From: a virus | Direction: 5' to 3' (one strand) | IMG/VR virus record: IMGVR_UViG_3300024520_000017 | Location: 1 to 41,981 of that record | Length of the DNA: 41,981 nucleotides | Shown: piece by piece, positions 29,630 through 37,490 of the stretch | How the letters are laid out: each line of letters begins with the position of its first letter | How positions within the stretch are numbered: the stretch's first letter is position 1 | Notes under the pieces: generated by a model | Told to the model about the DNA's origin: nothing | The model's database searches: none | The model's input: only the letters and a program-made list of their open reading frames with translations | Program-made: the position numbers and the translations under genes

Positions 29630-30375
29630 TTTGCTATCTCCACTAGCATGCACCTATCATGGTCCAAGCTAAAATGTTTAATACTATAATCCTTTACTAG
29701 TTCCCTAAACTCCTTCTCACTCCAAAGTCTTAGGTGCCCTGCAGGCACACCATCGTCCCACCCCTCCCTGTCCTTATTTGCCAGGTGGTCATCAATGCCT
29801 ACATGGTCATCTCTTGGAGTGGATATGAACAAGCTGCCACCTTCCCTTACAAGAGATAAGGCGTTCTCTATACCCTTTATAGGATCTGGTAGATGTTCTA
29901 TCACTTCCAGCATAACCGCGGCCTCATACTTACCCACGTGATCAAACATATCCTCACACACAAAGTAAGCTGGTGCCTTGACCAAGGCGGCCCTATGATT
30001 AGCCAGATCAATAGATTCCTGATTTAAATTAACTCCAACAGACATATAACCCATTCTGCCAAGAGTTAACCCTAGATACCCATCGGCACATCCAAGATCA
30101 CAAAAGAACCTGTAATCCCTCTCAATGATGGTCTTCATAACCCAATCTAAACGTTCGTGTAGCCCCACACAATTCACAGCAGTTTCCATCCTTAGAGGCA
30201 GTTCCTTTAAGGTCTTACTGTAGTACTTTTTGTATACATCCTCATCAAAAGCATGTTCTACTTTCCCCCAAACTTTATCCTTTAACTCTCCCTCAGTGTC
30301 TTTAACTAGGTCCCAGGCCTTTAGGGCTTGGTTGTAGTCCATGAGTGTGTCTACTTGTTTTCTTAAATCACTCAC
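29626..30375 (-). CDS. SAM-dependent methyltransferase inserted between glycosyltransferase halves
   Basis: A 249-residue class I methyltransferase: FFCDLGCADGYLGLTLGRMG (motif I near residue 90), VNLNQESIDLA (motif II), AAVMLEVIEHLPDP (motif IV) and LVREGGSLFISTPRDD (motif V/VI). An N-terminal helical part of about 80 residues precedes the core. It probably methylates a sugar or a precursor. GTG start overlaps the 619-residue gene (GTGA) and its stop overlaps the next ATG (ATGA). Confidence 0.88.
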   Translation of the reverse strand: MSDLRKQVDTLMDYNQALKAWDLVKDTEGELKDKVWGKVEHAFDEDVYKKYYSKTLKELPLRMETAVNCVGLHERLDWVMKTIIERDYRFFCDLGCADGYLGLTLGRMGYMSVGVNLNQESIDLANHRAALVKAPAYFVCEDMFDHVGKYEAAVMLEVIEHLPDPIKGIENALSLVREGGSLFISTPRDDHVGIDDHLANKDREGWDDGVPAGHLRLWSEKEFRELVKDYSIKHFSLDHDRCMLVEIAK

Positions 30376-32231
30376 AAAGTTACCCCGTTCTTTGAAACCA
30401 TTACCTTCTCATCTGGTACATCAGGTATATTGGTTCTGTGCCATGGTGATAAAACTATCACTTTCTCTATCTTCTCAAGTCTCTCCTCGGTATATTGTAG
30501 TGGGTTGATGATGTCGTGGTTCCAGATGTAGATCTTCTTAGCCTTAGGGTTACCATCTACAAACGCTGGGTTTCTCCAGGCTACTATAATATTGAAATCA
30601 TCTTGTGGATTATAGGCAAAGTAGGGTAGATACATAACACCATCATGATCGCCCTCATCAGACCCTGGCTCTGCATACACTGTAACCTTCCAACCTAAAT
30701 CCCTAAGCTCCATTGCTAGATACATCACAGCCTCCTCGCTTCCTCCTACAAACCCCTCGGCCTCTCCCTTGAGGACCTTGGGACTCCATGCGGTGAACCC
30801 AGGCCCACAAAAGATTGCTACCTCGTTATCCTCCCATGTCCTAGGAGGGAAAACCTCACGACGTAGCTTCTCTATAAATGGGTTCTTACTTGCGTGCGAT
30901 GGTACCGCTGCGAGTAGTGGCTTGAGTCTTTCTCTCTCACCTTTAGTTTTCAAATCATTAGCTAGGAATGCAACACTCTTTGTTACCTCCCGCTCGTTAA
31001 TCATGCTCCTAGTTAATCTTACTCTGTTTAATAGCTCCTCCCTGTCTGGGTGGATTGCGTATAACTCCTCTGCCGCCGCAGCTGCTTCGTCTAACATAGA
31101 CAGTTGAATACAAGCCCCATAAGTCACTTCTAAGGCTCTCGCTTTCAAATCCCTAGGGTTAGTAACGAGGGTAGATGGTGGGGGTGGAACACTGGTTGCT
31201 ACCTTCACCCAATGTAACGCTGCGTGGTGATTACCTTTGACTAAGTAAGTGATAGCTAGATTTAAATAAGCTGATGGGAATTTAACATCCTCCATTAAAG
31301 ATTGGTAACAGGCCGTTAGGGCGTTGTCGTTTTCTCCTAGCGCCCTATAGATCTCGGCCGCTAACTCCCAGCACTGCGCCCTCTCCTCGCCCCAGCCCGA
31401 TTTATTATTATACTCGTACTCTGGTGAGCCAAAAATATAGATCTTAAACAACCCAAGAGCCCTTCTGTAGTATTCATTGGTCTTTAAATCAAAGTAGGCC
31501 TTACCAAGATAGTAGATGGTTCTTGGATCTCTGGCCTCGTTCTCGTAGATGTTGTACTCAAGAGTTTTAATATTTCGACCTATTGCGCTCCTCATCTTGT
31601 TGTCTGTTGTTAAGTGTAAGATCTCACACAACTTACTCTCTATTTTGTTGGTTGGTCTACTCTCTATTAAGGTCTCATGAATTGGTGCTTTCCACTCATA
31701 TACTCCAATGTTCCTAACCAACCTCTCCCTTAGGTGTTGGATTAATATCTGCTCTATCTTGCCGTCTTTAATGATTGCCTGGTAAATGTAGTTTAAAAAC
31801 ACGGCCTCTGCTTTTTTTGAGTCGGCCTCCTTTATAATGTCTCTGAGATTCTTGCCAGCCCTCAGTACGTCATCTGTGTCCATCCACAGAATCCAATCAT
31901 ACTCCTTACCCACCTGTGCAAAGTTGTGATTTCTAGCTTGATCGAATTGGAATAGTTTGTCTCCCATTTTGAGTACAGGGTCGTAACCAAAAGAATCTTT
32001 AAGCCAACTAAGTGACTCCTGATCCACTGTTCTCCAGAATTTAGTAGGCTCACGGTCAACAACAGCGCCGTATTTCTCACCGACCTTACCCACTCCTTCA
32101 TCTTCGGTTGTTACTGTTATGAAAATACCGTCTACCCACTTCGCTACTGAATTTAAACATCTATCTAATACTTCAGGTTTTTCACTACCCTTGACGATCA
32201 TCGCCAGGGCAATTTTGGGGTTACTAGCCAT
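30372..32231 (-). CDS. Multidomain glycosyltransferase: GT2, TPR-like, GT-B N-terminal half
   Basis: A 619-residue fusion. Residues 1-130 are a GT-A domain (KIALAMIVKGSEKPEVLDR, and ILWMDTDDV at 114-122 with the DxD). About 200-420 are TPR-like helical repeats (IYYLGKAYFDLKTNEYYRRA, SAYLNLAITYLVKGNHHAAL). From about 470 onward it is a GT-B N-terminal Rossmann domain (GFVGGSEEAVMYLAMELRDL, KKIYIWNHDI), ending abruptly at SKNGVTL, just where the second domain of such enzymes begins. No Shine-Dalgarno; TATAAT is eight bases before ATG, so the message should be leaderless. First gene of the glycan operon. Confidence 0.85.
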   Translation of the reverse strand: MASNPKIALAMIVKGSEKPEVLDRCLNSVAKWVDGIFITVTTEDEGVGKVGEKYGAVVDREPTKFWRTVDQESLSWLKDSFGYDPVLKMGDKLFQFDQARNHNFAQVGKEYDWILWMDTDDVLRAGKNLRDIIKEADSKKAEAVFLNYIYQAIIKDGKIEQILIQHLRERLVRNIGVYEWKAPIHETLIESRPTNKIESKLCEILHLTTDNKMRSAIGRNIKTLEYNIYENEARDPRTIYYLGKAYFDLKTNEYYRRALGLFKIYIFGSPEYEYNNKSGWGEERAQCWELAAEIYRALGENDNALTACYQSLMEDVKFPSAYLNLAITYLVKGNHHAALHWVKVATSVPPPPSTLVTNPRDLKARALEVTYGACIQLSMLDEAAAAAEELYAIHPDREELLNRVRLTRSMINEREVTKSVAFLANDLKTKGERERLKPLLAAVPSHASKNPFIEKLRREVFPPRTWEDNEVAIFCGPGFTAWSPKVLKGEAEGFVGGSEEAVMYLAMELRDLGWKVTVYAEPGSDEGDHDGVMYLPYFAYNPQDDFNIIVAWRNPAFVDGNPKAKKIYIWNHDIINPLQYTEERLEKIEKVIVLSPWHRTNIPDVPDEKVMVSKNGVTL

Positions 32232-32239
32232 ACGCGGAG

Positions 32240-32248
32240 ATTATACCA
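32240..32248 (-). promoter_or_regulatory. Extended -10 promoter of the glycan operon
   Basis: TGGTATAAT with only eight bases to the ATG at 32231, so initiation one or two bases before the start codon is expected. A second TATAATCTC copy lies 13 bases further upstream, overlapping the stop of the preceding gene. Confidence 0.7.
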
Positions 32249-32253
32249 CGAGA

Positions 32254-32685
32254 TTATATCTTCTCGCTAACCCTCATTGCGGGGTATCTCTTCCAGAGCT
32301 TCTCGTACCACTTCTTGTTGTATGGTAGCTCGTCTATGGTAAAGATCCTGCGCAGTACAGTCTCAAAGAACACTGGTACATCAATAGTTCTTCTGAGATC
32401 CCCACTACCTTTGGTTCTTTTGGCTGATGCAAACTCTTTATCATCTAGACTCTCCCTGGTGAAGTCCATAGCTATAATTGAGGACTCATACTCTTTAGGT
32501 CTGAGTTCCTTCCAAACCAGTAACACTTCGTCTACTACCTCCCATAAATCTCCACTACCGCCCTTCTCAAAGACAGCTTGCTTCTTCTTTATCAATCTAT
32601 CTGCTGCTGATATTGAGGACATAGGTGCGAGTCTTTTACGTCCATCTCCCGTAAGGTAGGGAGCTACTAAATCATCTTTAGGCAT
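32254..32685 (-). CDS. Hypothetical protein downstream of the capsid gene
   Basis: A 143-residue soluble, mostly helical protein with a charged middle (KKKQAVFEKGGSGDLWEVV) and a basic C-terminus (NKKWYEKLWKRYP). Not recognised. It has its own extended -10 ending six bases before ATG, which would make the first transcribed base the A of ATG. It lies between the capsid terminator and the glycan operon, so it may be a head accessory protein or a separate late gene. Confidence 0.7.
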   Translation of the reverse strand: MPKDDLVAPYLTGDGRKRLAPMSSISAADRLIKKKQAVFEKGGSGDLWEVVDEVLLVWKELRPKEYESSIIAMDFTRESLDDKEFASAKRTKGSGDLRRTIDVPVFFETVLRRIFTIDELPYNKKWYEKLWKRYPAMRVSEKI

Positions 32686-32691
32686 GTGGGT

Positions 32692-32700
32692 ATTATACCA
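32692..32700 (-). promoter_or_regulatory. Extended -10 promoter giving a leaderless start
   Basis: TGGTATAAT, with six bases between its end and the ATG at 32685. The T-run of the capsid terminator forms the DNA just upstream, so terminator and promoter are fused. Confidence 0.7.
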
Positions 32701-32723
32701 AAAGGGAGGTATCTCTACCTCCC
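32700..32723 (-). terminator. Intrinsic terminator after the capsid gene
   Basis: A perfect 8-bp stem GGGAGGTA/TACCTCCC with loop GAGA (32704-32723), then TTTT. It lies 29 bases after the capsid stop and is followed at once by the next promoter. Confidence 0.85.
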
Positions 32724-32751
32724 CCTTAGTTTGTTACTACCATACTAGATA

Positions 32752-33666
32752 TTATCCAGCAGTGTTGTAACCGGACCTTCGAGCATTAGCTCTTTCAGCT
32801 AAAAACTCTAGCGTTGCTTCTCCGATGATTTGACCATTGTCTCGGTCACCATCTTTGCTCAACATTTCTCTTACTGGTCTTCTCAAGTAAGCGATTCTCC
32901 ACTTATCTTCTTTCAAACCAAGAACGGTTGGGCCTGGAGTTGCTGCTGCTGATGATACATCTTTGTGTGCGAAGATTCTGTGAACACCACCGTCAGATTC
33001 GTAGACCATAACGTCTCTTGTCAATCTCTTGTCGGTAGCATCTACGTATCTTGTGTTACCAGCTGTGAATGTTGATATTTTCTGTTTTAGTCCAAAAGGA
33101 ACTAAGACCATATCAAACACGTCATCATTAGCAACATCTGTCCACACATCACTTACCATAGCGTTGAATTCTGTTTCGCTTAAAGAAGTTCCTGAATTAC
33201 GAGCTGTGTAGTGAGTTGTCACTGCTGCTTGTATTCCAGTCATTTCTCTTGCTACTCCAGAGTTTCCTGAAGCTGCAGTACCTCTGACGAGTGCGAACTC
33301 AAGTTGGTTTTTCCACTGTCTCAAAGCTTTCTCTGCTTGATAGTCTAGTGGATCTCCCATACCTGCGATAGCGACTCTTCTTTCAGTTCCTGACACCCTG
33401 AAAGTTTGGCTAATAATTTGTGTAATATTAGTTCTTCTTCCTGGTTGTGTTAGATCACTGTAGGTAGCTGTTGCTCCTTCAACTGCACTGGCGTTGGTTG
33501 TAGGTCTTGCGACGTAATCTTCTGGCCACTCATGTAAAGTCTGTCGTGCATCGACTGTACTTAGCATTGTGGTTAAAGGATTTTCATCGGGACTTACATC
33601 TGTGATGATGTCGATAAGATCTTCACGTCTTACTGTGTCATCGTATGTTTGCAATCCGAATGCCAT
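32752..33666 (-). CDS. Major capsid protein, SU10-like (DUF5309) HK97 fold
   Basis: A 304-residue protein that fits the SU10/DUF5309 major capsid family: N-terminal TVRREDLIDIITDVSPDENP, then TLHEWPEDYVARPTTNASAV, the NITQIISQTFRVSGTERRVA segment, and a C-terminal RIAYLRRPVREMLSKDGD with GEATLEFLAERANARRSG. These proteins form the icosahedral shell by the HK97 fold. The scaffold gene is directly upstream and a strong terminator directly downstream. The ribosome site GAAGGTG is good. Confidence 0.9.
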   Translation of the reverse strand: MAFGLQTYDDTVRREDLIDIITDVSPDENPLTTMLSTVDARQTLHEWPEDYVARPTTNASAVEGATATYSDLTQPGRRTNITQIISQTFRVSGTERRVAIAGMGDPLDYQAEKALRQWKNQLEFALVRGTAASGNSGVAREMTGIQAAVTTHYTARNSGTSLSETEFNAMVSDVWTDVANDDVFDMVLVPFGLKQKISTFTAGNTRYVDATDKRLTRDVMVYESDGGVHRIFAHKDVSSAAATPGPTVLGLKEDKWRIAYLRRPVREMLSKDGDRDNGQIIGEATLEFLAERANARRSGYNTAG

Positions 33667-33691
33667 AACTTTTCACCTTCTTTCTTAATTG

Positions 33692-34504
33692 TTATCCAAG
33701 GCTTCTCAAACGTTCAATGATTGCTGACCTATCACCACGTTGTGACCTTCGTCTTAACGTAGCGTAATCAACTTCTGGTTCTCTCCTGTCTGATCTGCCT
33801 GTTGCCTCCAAGGAAGCTTGTTCTTTAGGTGTTAATTGCTTAACAGCCTTTTCAGCACCTAACTGTTCCGCTTTAGCTAACTCCTTGTTACTCAAGCTCT
33901 TGATTCGATCAGCTGCTTCTTTCAGTGTTAACTCTCTACCACCGTAGTCTTTAGGATTCATAATTGAATCTGTTAAAACTCCACGTACTAGAACATTTAA
34001 CTCTGGGTCAAAGTCCTTGCCTTTCTTATTAAGCTCGGGGTAACTGGAGAATGCTTCACGTTCCTGTTGGTCTTGAATGAACTTCTCTAGCTTCTTTTCG
34101 GCCTTGACAGCTCTTGATTCGGCCTTAGTCGATGTGGTACGCATCTTTTCTAACTCTTGTACGTCTACATACCCAGTATTCTGGTCATACAGAGGCTTCG
34201 CTGCCGAAGTCTGTGTCTGACTGTACTGAGAGTATTGGTACTGCTGAGATAGAATCTCTGCTTCCTCTCTTCTAAGTCTCTCATCTCTGAGCTGACTTTT
34301 TAACTTGTCAAACTGCTCTGCCGTTCGGTCTTTGGTTCCTTCCGGCAACTGCAAGTCTGCTGTCTCTGTTGTTTGTGGTACCTCCTGTGTAGGAGCGTCT
34401 TCTACAACTTCAGTAGACTGAGTAGTTTCTTGTTCTGAGGTGGGCACTGCCTCGGCCTGGTTTTCTGTCGCAGGCGCTTCTTCTGCCCTGGTTTCGTCTG
34501 TCAT
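33692..34504 (-). CDS. Scaffolding protein
   Basis: A 270-residue protein. The first 55 residues are acidic and rich in Glu, Thr and Gln with no hydrophobics. A long charged coiled coil follows (KSQLRDERLRREEAEILSQQ), then helices, and a basic C-terminus (RRRSQRGDRSAIIERLRSLG). This profile and its place just before the major capsid gene are those of a phage scaffold that guides procapsid assembly, with the basic end contacting the capsid protein. The message is preceded by a structured leader (34505-34610). Confidence 0.85.
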   Translation of the reverse strand: MTDETRAEEAPATENQAEAVPTSEQETTQSTEVVEDAPTQEVPQTTETADLQLPEGTKDRTAEQFDKLKSQLRDERLRREEAEILSQQYQYSQYSQTQTSAAKPLYDQNTGYVDVQELEKMRTTSTKAESRAVKAEKKLEKFIQDQQEREAFSSYPELNKKGKDFDPELNVLVRGVLTDSIMNPKDYGGRELTLKEAADRIKSLSNKELAKAEQLGAEKAVKQLTPKEQASLEATGRSDRREPEVDYATLRRRSQRGDRSAIIERLRSLG

Positions 34505-34610
34505 ACGAATCCTTTCTTTTAAATATATGACGATTGTTTACATGGCCGCATACCATGGACAACCCAGCAATATTAGCTGGTTGGTAACACCCGCCCCCGG
34601 GTACTACCAA
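34505..34610 (-). ncRNA. Structured leader before the scaffold gene (three stem-loops)
   Basis: Three stems lie between the stop at 34611 and the ATG at 34504. The first is a nearly perfect helix spanning 34581-34610 (ACCCG-loop-CGGGT with flanking GGTA/TACC). The second is CCAGC/GCTGG (34564-34580). The third is CATGG/CCATG (34541-34557). A GCTGGGT..CCATGG..GCGGC motif is shared with the early leader at 4138-4170, and both end in AAGAAAGGA before the start codon. Confidence 0.55.
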
Positions 34611-34835
34611 TCAGACAACATCGCCTAAAGGACTCTCAAGCTTCCCCTCTTCTACTCTCCATCCTGGGGATAGGAAAAACCCTATGTTACAACTAGCGCA
34701 CTCTACTTCCACTGCTGAGCGATAGATGAAGAAATGATCACATTCCTCCATCTCCCTCAACTGCTGTTGCTCTACGTTAGAGTACTGCCAATACTCGTCA
34801 GTTGACGGCGGTAGAGGACTAAGCTCTTGAGTCAT
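34611..34835 (-). CDS. Small head-region protein with Cys motif
   Basis: A 74-residue protein with MEECDHFFIYRSAVEVECAS, i.e. CDH and CASC separated by about 13 residues, a likely zinc knuckle. Similar tiny Cys proteins sit near portal and capsid genes in podoviruses of this type, though the match is by pattern only. The ATG at 34835 is preferred to one at 34865 because it reduces overlap with the neighbour to 17 bases. It overlaps that gene in another frame. Confidence 0.65.
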   Translation of the reverse strand: MTQELSPLPPSTDEYWQYSNVEQQQLREMEECDHFFIYRSAVEVECASCNIGFFLSPGWRVEEGKLESPLGDVV

Positions 34836-35061
34836 CGCTAGGGTATGCCTTTGCGCTTGATGCATTATCTTCTACTACCCAAGGACCACTTCCAGTTGCG
34901 TTAGCAATGTGTCCTAGAGCCTGACCGTCATCTAAGAATGATCTTACTTGCCCAGGTGCGTGAAAGAATGTTTGACCATCATAGGTTGTCTCGTACCCGA
35001 TAGGGTCAGTGTTTTCCCCTGTGTCATTGTCTTGAGGGACCTGTGTTGTTTTTATACTCAT
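34819..35061 (-). CDS. Small hypothetical head-region protein
   Basis: An 80-residue acidic protein starting MSIKTTQVPQDNDTG, with YETTYDGQTFFHAPGQVRSF and GPWVVEDNASSAKAYP. It lacks long helices and is probably beta-rich or extended. No family. A ribosome site AGGAG lies six bases before ATG. The position among the portal, scaffold and capsid genes implies a virion or assembly role. Confidence 0.65.
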   Translation of the reverse strand: MSIKTTQVPQDNDTGENTDPIGYETTYDGQTFFHAPGQVRSFLDDGQALGHIANATGSGPWVVEDNASSAKAYPSDDSRA

Positions 35062-35085
35062 CTTTTTCTCCTCTTCCTTAACTTA

Positions 35086-35262
35086 TTACTTAATGAAGCT
35101 TCCAAAGCTACTTGATTTGCTTTTAGCTGCATTTGTTTCACTAATAACCTTAGCGGATGGTGCATCTCCTAGTGGAATACTAGGATCAGTCATGTGTCCG
35201 TTAGGTACAGTCTTTTTTGTTTCAGCGAGGGTTGCTCCCTTGCCTTTTAAGAACTTGCTCAT
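35086..35262 (-). CDS. Small Lys/Ser-rich protein
   Basis: A 58-residue reading frame starting MSKFLKGKGATLAETKK and ending KSKSSSFGSFIK. A strong AAGGAGG lies seven bases before ATG and the start overlaps the end of the previous gene as ATGA. Disordered and basic, of a type seen near portal genes. Function unknown. Confidence 0.7.
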   Translation of the reverse strand: MSKFLKGKGATLAETKKTVPNGHMTDPSIPLGDAPSAKVISETNAAKSKSSSFGSFIK

Positions 35263-35573
35263 TTAAATACCTCCTTAAAATTATCTACTTTCTTACCACT
35301 TTGTTTGTCTTTCAAAGCCTTAGACCTGTCAGCCATCATGGCCTCCATCCTAAGTAGCTCATTTATAGCCTGAGCGGCTCCCCAACCGATTAGATAATCA
35401 TCCATCAGTTGATCTCGATCACTAGCGTCTTTGGGATTGACCCAACTGTGCTTTACCTTGCGCTCCAATAGCGGCCGGAGCACCTCTTTCCAACCCCTGT
35501 GGTTGTACAGCTCCAGCATTAAGTCCGCTTGATCCAGCGTTTGCTGCTCCTCCTTGGTTAGCTTGTTGCTCAT
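35259..35573 (-). CDS. Helical protein overlapping the portal 3' end
   Basis: A 104-residue helical protein (KEEQQTLDQADLMLELYNHR, DDYLIGWGAAQAINELLRME). Its first 50 codons lie inside the portal gene in a different frame (152-bp overlap). AGAAGG lies six bases before the ATG, and the stop overlaps the next start (ATGA), so it is a real gene. The portal frame there is low-complexity, which is the usual sign that the second frame arose by overprinting. Possible head-assembly role. Confidence 0.78.
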   Translation of the reverse strand: MSNKLTKEEQQTLDQADLMLELYNHRGWKEVLRPLLERKVKHSWVNPKDASDRDQLMDDYLIGWGAAQAINELLRMEAMMADRSKALKDKQSGKKVDNFKEVFK

Positions 35574-37476
35574 TTAAACCTTCTTCCTGAGAGACTCTCT
35601 CAAAATATTTATCCGCGTCCTTAATTCCAGATTTCTCCATAATGTCCTCAATCAGTTCCTTAGACTTAAGCTTAAATCCATCTGTTGCCAAGGATGCAGC
35701 TAGTTGTGGGTTCTGAGTGATCTCTAGCAGTTGTTTAGTTAGTGCAACCTCTTCCGCTTGGTTAGGTAATTCCATTGACTCTATATCGGCGATGTAATCA
35801 TATGTTCCAGATAAATCTTCTGGTTCTATGATTAGATGGCCCATATCTCCACCCTCTTCTAAGGTGAACTTTGGCAATCCTCCCTCTTTTGTGCTAACTG
35901 GGAATCTATCTACAGCTAGTTCCATAGGATCGATGTCCACCCCTTCCATCTCAGGTGATGTCATAATCTCTATTGCTTCATCAGGTATAACCTTACCGTC
36001 TAACCCAACTCTCTCAAAGTATCTGATAGCCTCTTTACCTACCACCCTTATAACCTTGACTTGATCTGTAGGGTCAGTAAACAGAAACTGCGCGTTCATA
36101 CGTTGCCAGAACATCATCTGCTTCTTGATAGCCTCTGATAGGAAGATCTGGTTGTAGTTATCTCTAGCTCTTCGCTGTAGGTCTGAGCTTCGTACCTCTG
36201 TTGCAGTCTTCTTTTCGTCCCCAGGAATAGCTGACGATACTCCAGCACTGGTCTCTCCTAGCCCTTCTTGCATAGCATTGATTAATAATCTGTAGGTTGT
36301 AGCAAACTCCCCGACTCCTGTAGGACTTTGGTCATGTGCTATAACGTCTGATGTTGGGTCGTTCATTAACCACTTCTTACCTGGCCCAAACTCCAATGTA
36401 TGCATCTCAACTGATTCACTTCTGATCTTAAGTGGTGCGTATAGACTCATATTGATTTGATCTACGTACTGACTCCATAGGGAGTTAACAGCCTTTTGTA
36501 ACTTCATTACAGGTTCTATCTCACTCAACCCGTAAGTGTCATCATCAACAGGGTAGTACTTAAGCATTACCACAGGTATCTGACCGTGATCATAAGGGTT
36601 TGGTATGTCTCTTAGAATAACCCCGTGCTTAGCTGAGAAGGTGATCCATCTGTCTTTCCTATACTCTGTGGTTACCTCAATAGTTTTGAATTGCTCAGTT
36701 AAGTCATCTCCTAATCTATCAGGAAGTCCCGCAATAGATTTGTTTCTCGATGTGTAGTTAGATGATCTAGTATCTCCACCACTGCTACTACTCTCAAGTT
36801 GTAGTCGTTGCATTAATAAATCAAGGTTCTTGTATATCGGTTTGCCTCTCGTTGCGTCGTTTGTGTTCTTTAGCTCCTCAAGAGTTAAGTACTCTCGGTA
36901 TTGAAACCAGTTCTTAATGTTTGAGTACGCAGGGTTTATCAGTACGTCTCTGTTAACAAGTACTTGGAAGTCTGGTCCATCAAAATAAACCTCACTCTCT
37001 CCCTTAGGTTTCTTATCATCCTTGTTGTTAACCTTGGTCTTTCTCTCATACTTCCACTTAACCAGTGCAAACCCAGCTCCATACTTACGTGCGTTTTGAT
37101 CTAGTGTTGACCACTTAGCAAGCATAGGTGTTGAATCTACCCTTTCGTTATCATCCCATTGGAAATCTAACAGTTGGTTGTTAATCATAGCTCCAAGTGA
37201 ATCTCCACCCTCTCTAGGTACTAATCTTCCTCTTGGCTTACGTGCGAACAGTCGTGAGGTTTTCTCAAAGATTGATGTAAATGTACGCGGATCAAAGATT
37301 AATGAGTTGTAAGGCCATGAGCTTTCCTCTATGTGTGATCTAAATAGCTCATCAACCTTGTTAAACTCTGTCCTTCTTCTATCCAGATCAGCACGAGCCA
37401 TATCATAATGCCTAATGACATCGTTGAATTGTGACCTTTCTTGTTCTGTTCCTACTGCTGGTATTTCGCTTGGCAT
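35422..37476 (-). CDS. Portal protein
   Basis: A 684-residue protein with features of podovirus portals: helical N-terminus (NDVIRHYDMARADLDRRRTE), PYNSLIFDPRTFTSIFEKTS, the wing region with YREYLTLEEL, the stem region MKLQKAVNSLWSQYVDQINM near residue 330, and a long C-terminal helical barrel. The last 60 residues are Gln/Gly/Ala-rich. It forms the dodecameric DNA gate of the capsid. The ATG lies behind cassette C4 without a Shine-Dalgarno site, which is unexpected for such a gene. Confidence 0.9.
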   Translation of the reverse strand: MPSEIPAVGTEQERSQFNDVIRHYDMARADLDRRRTEFNKVDELFRSHIEESSWPYNSLIFDPRTFTSIFEKTSRLFARKPRGRLVPREGGDSLGAMINNQLLDFQWDDNERVDSTPMLAKWSTLDQNARKYGAGFALVKWKYERKTKVNNKDDKKPKGESEVYFDGPDFQVLVNRDVLINPAYSNIKNWFQYREYLTLEELKNTNDATRGKPIYKNLDLLMQRLQLESSSSGGDTRSSNYTSRNKSIAGLPDRLGDDLTEQFKTIEVTTEYRKDRWITFSAKHGVILRDIPNPYDHGQIPVVMLKYYPVDDDTYGLSEIEPVMKLQKAVNSLWSQYVDQINMSLYAPLKIRSESVEMHTLEFGPGKKWLMNDPTSDVIAHDQSPTGVGEFATTYRLLINAMQEGLGETSAGVSSAIPGDEKKTATEVRSSDLQRRARDNYNQIFLSEAIKKQMMFWQRMNAQFLFTDPTDQVKVIRVVGKEAIRYFERVGLDGKVIPDEAIEIMTSPEMEGVDIDPMELAVDRFPVSTKEGGLPKFTLEEGGDMGHLIIEPEDLSGTYDYIADIESMELPNQAEEVALTKQLLEITQNPQLAASLATDGFKLKSKELIEDIMEKSGIKDADKYFERVSQEEGLNEQQANQGGAANAGSSGLNAGAVQPQGLERGAPAAIGAQGKAQLGQSQRR

Positions 37477-37490
37477 AATTTATACTCAAT

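Noticed and set aside
32700-32760. Fifth promoter-14-mer-terminator cassette
   Set aside because: The hairpin comes before the promoter in the normal order and AAAGTTAGTAAGCT is absent; it is an ordinary terminator followed by a promoter.
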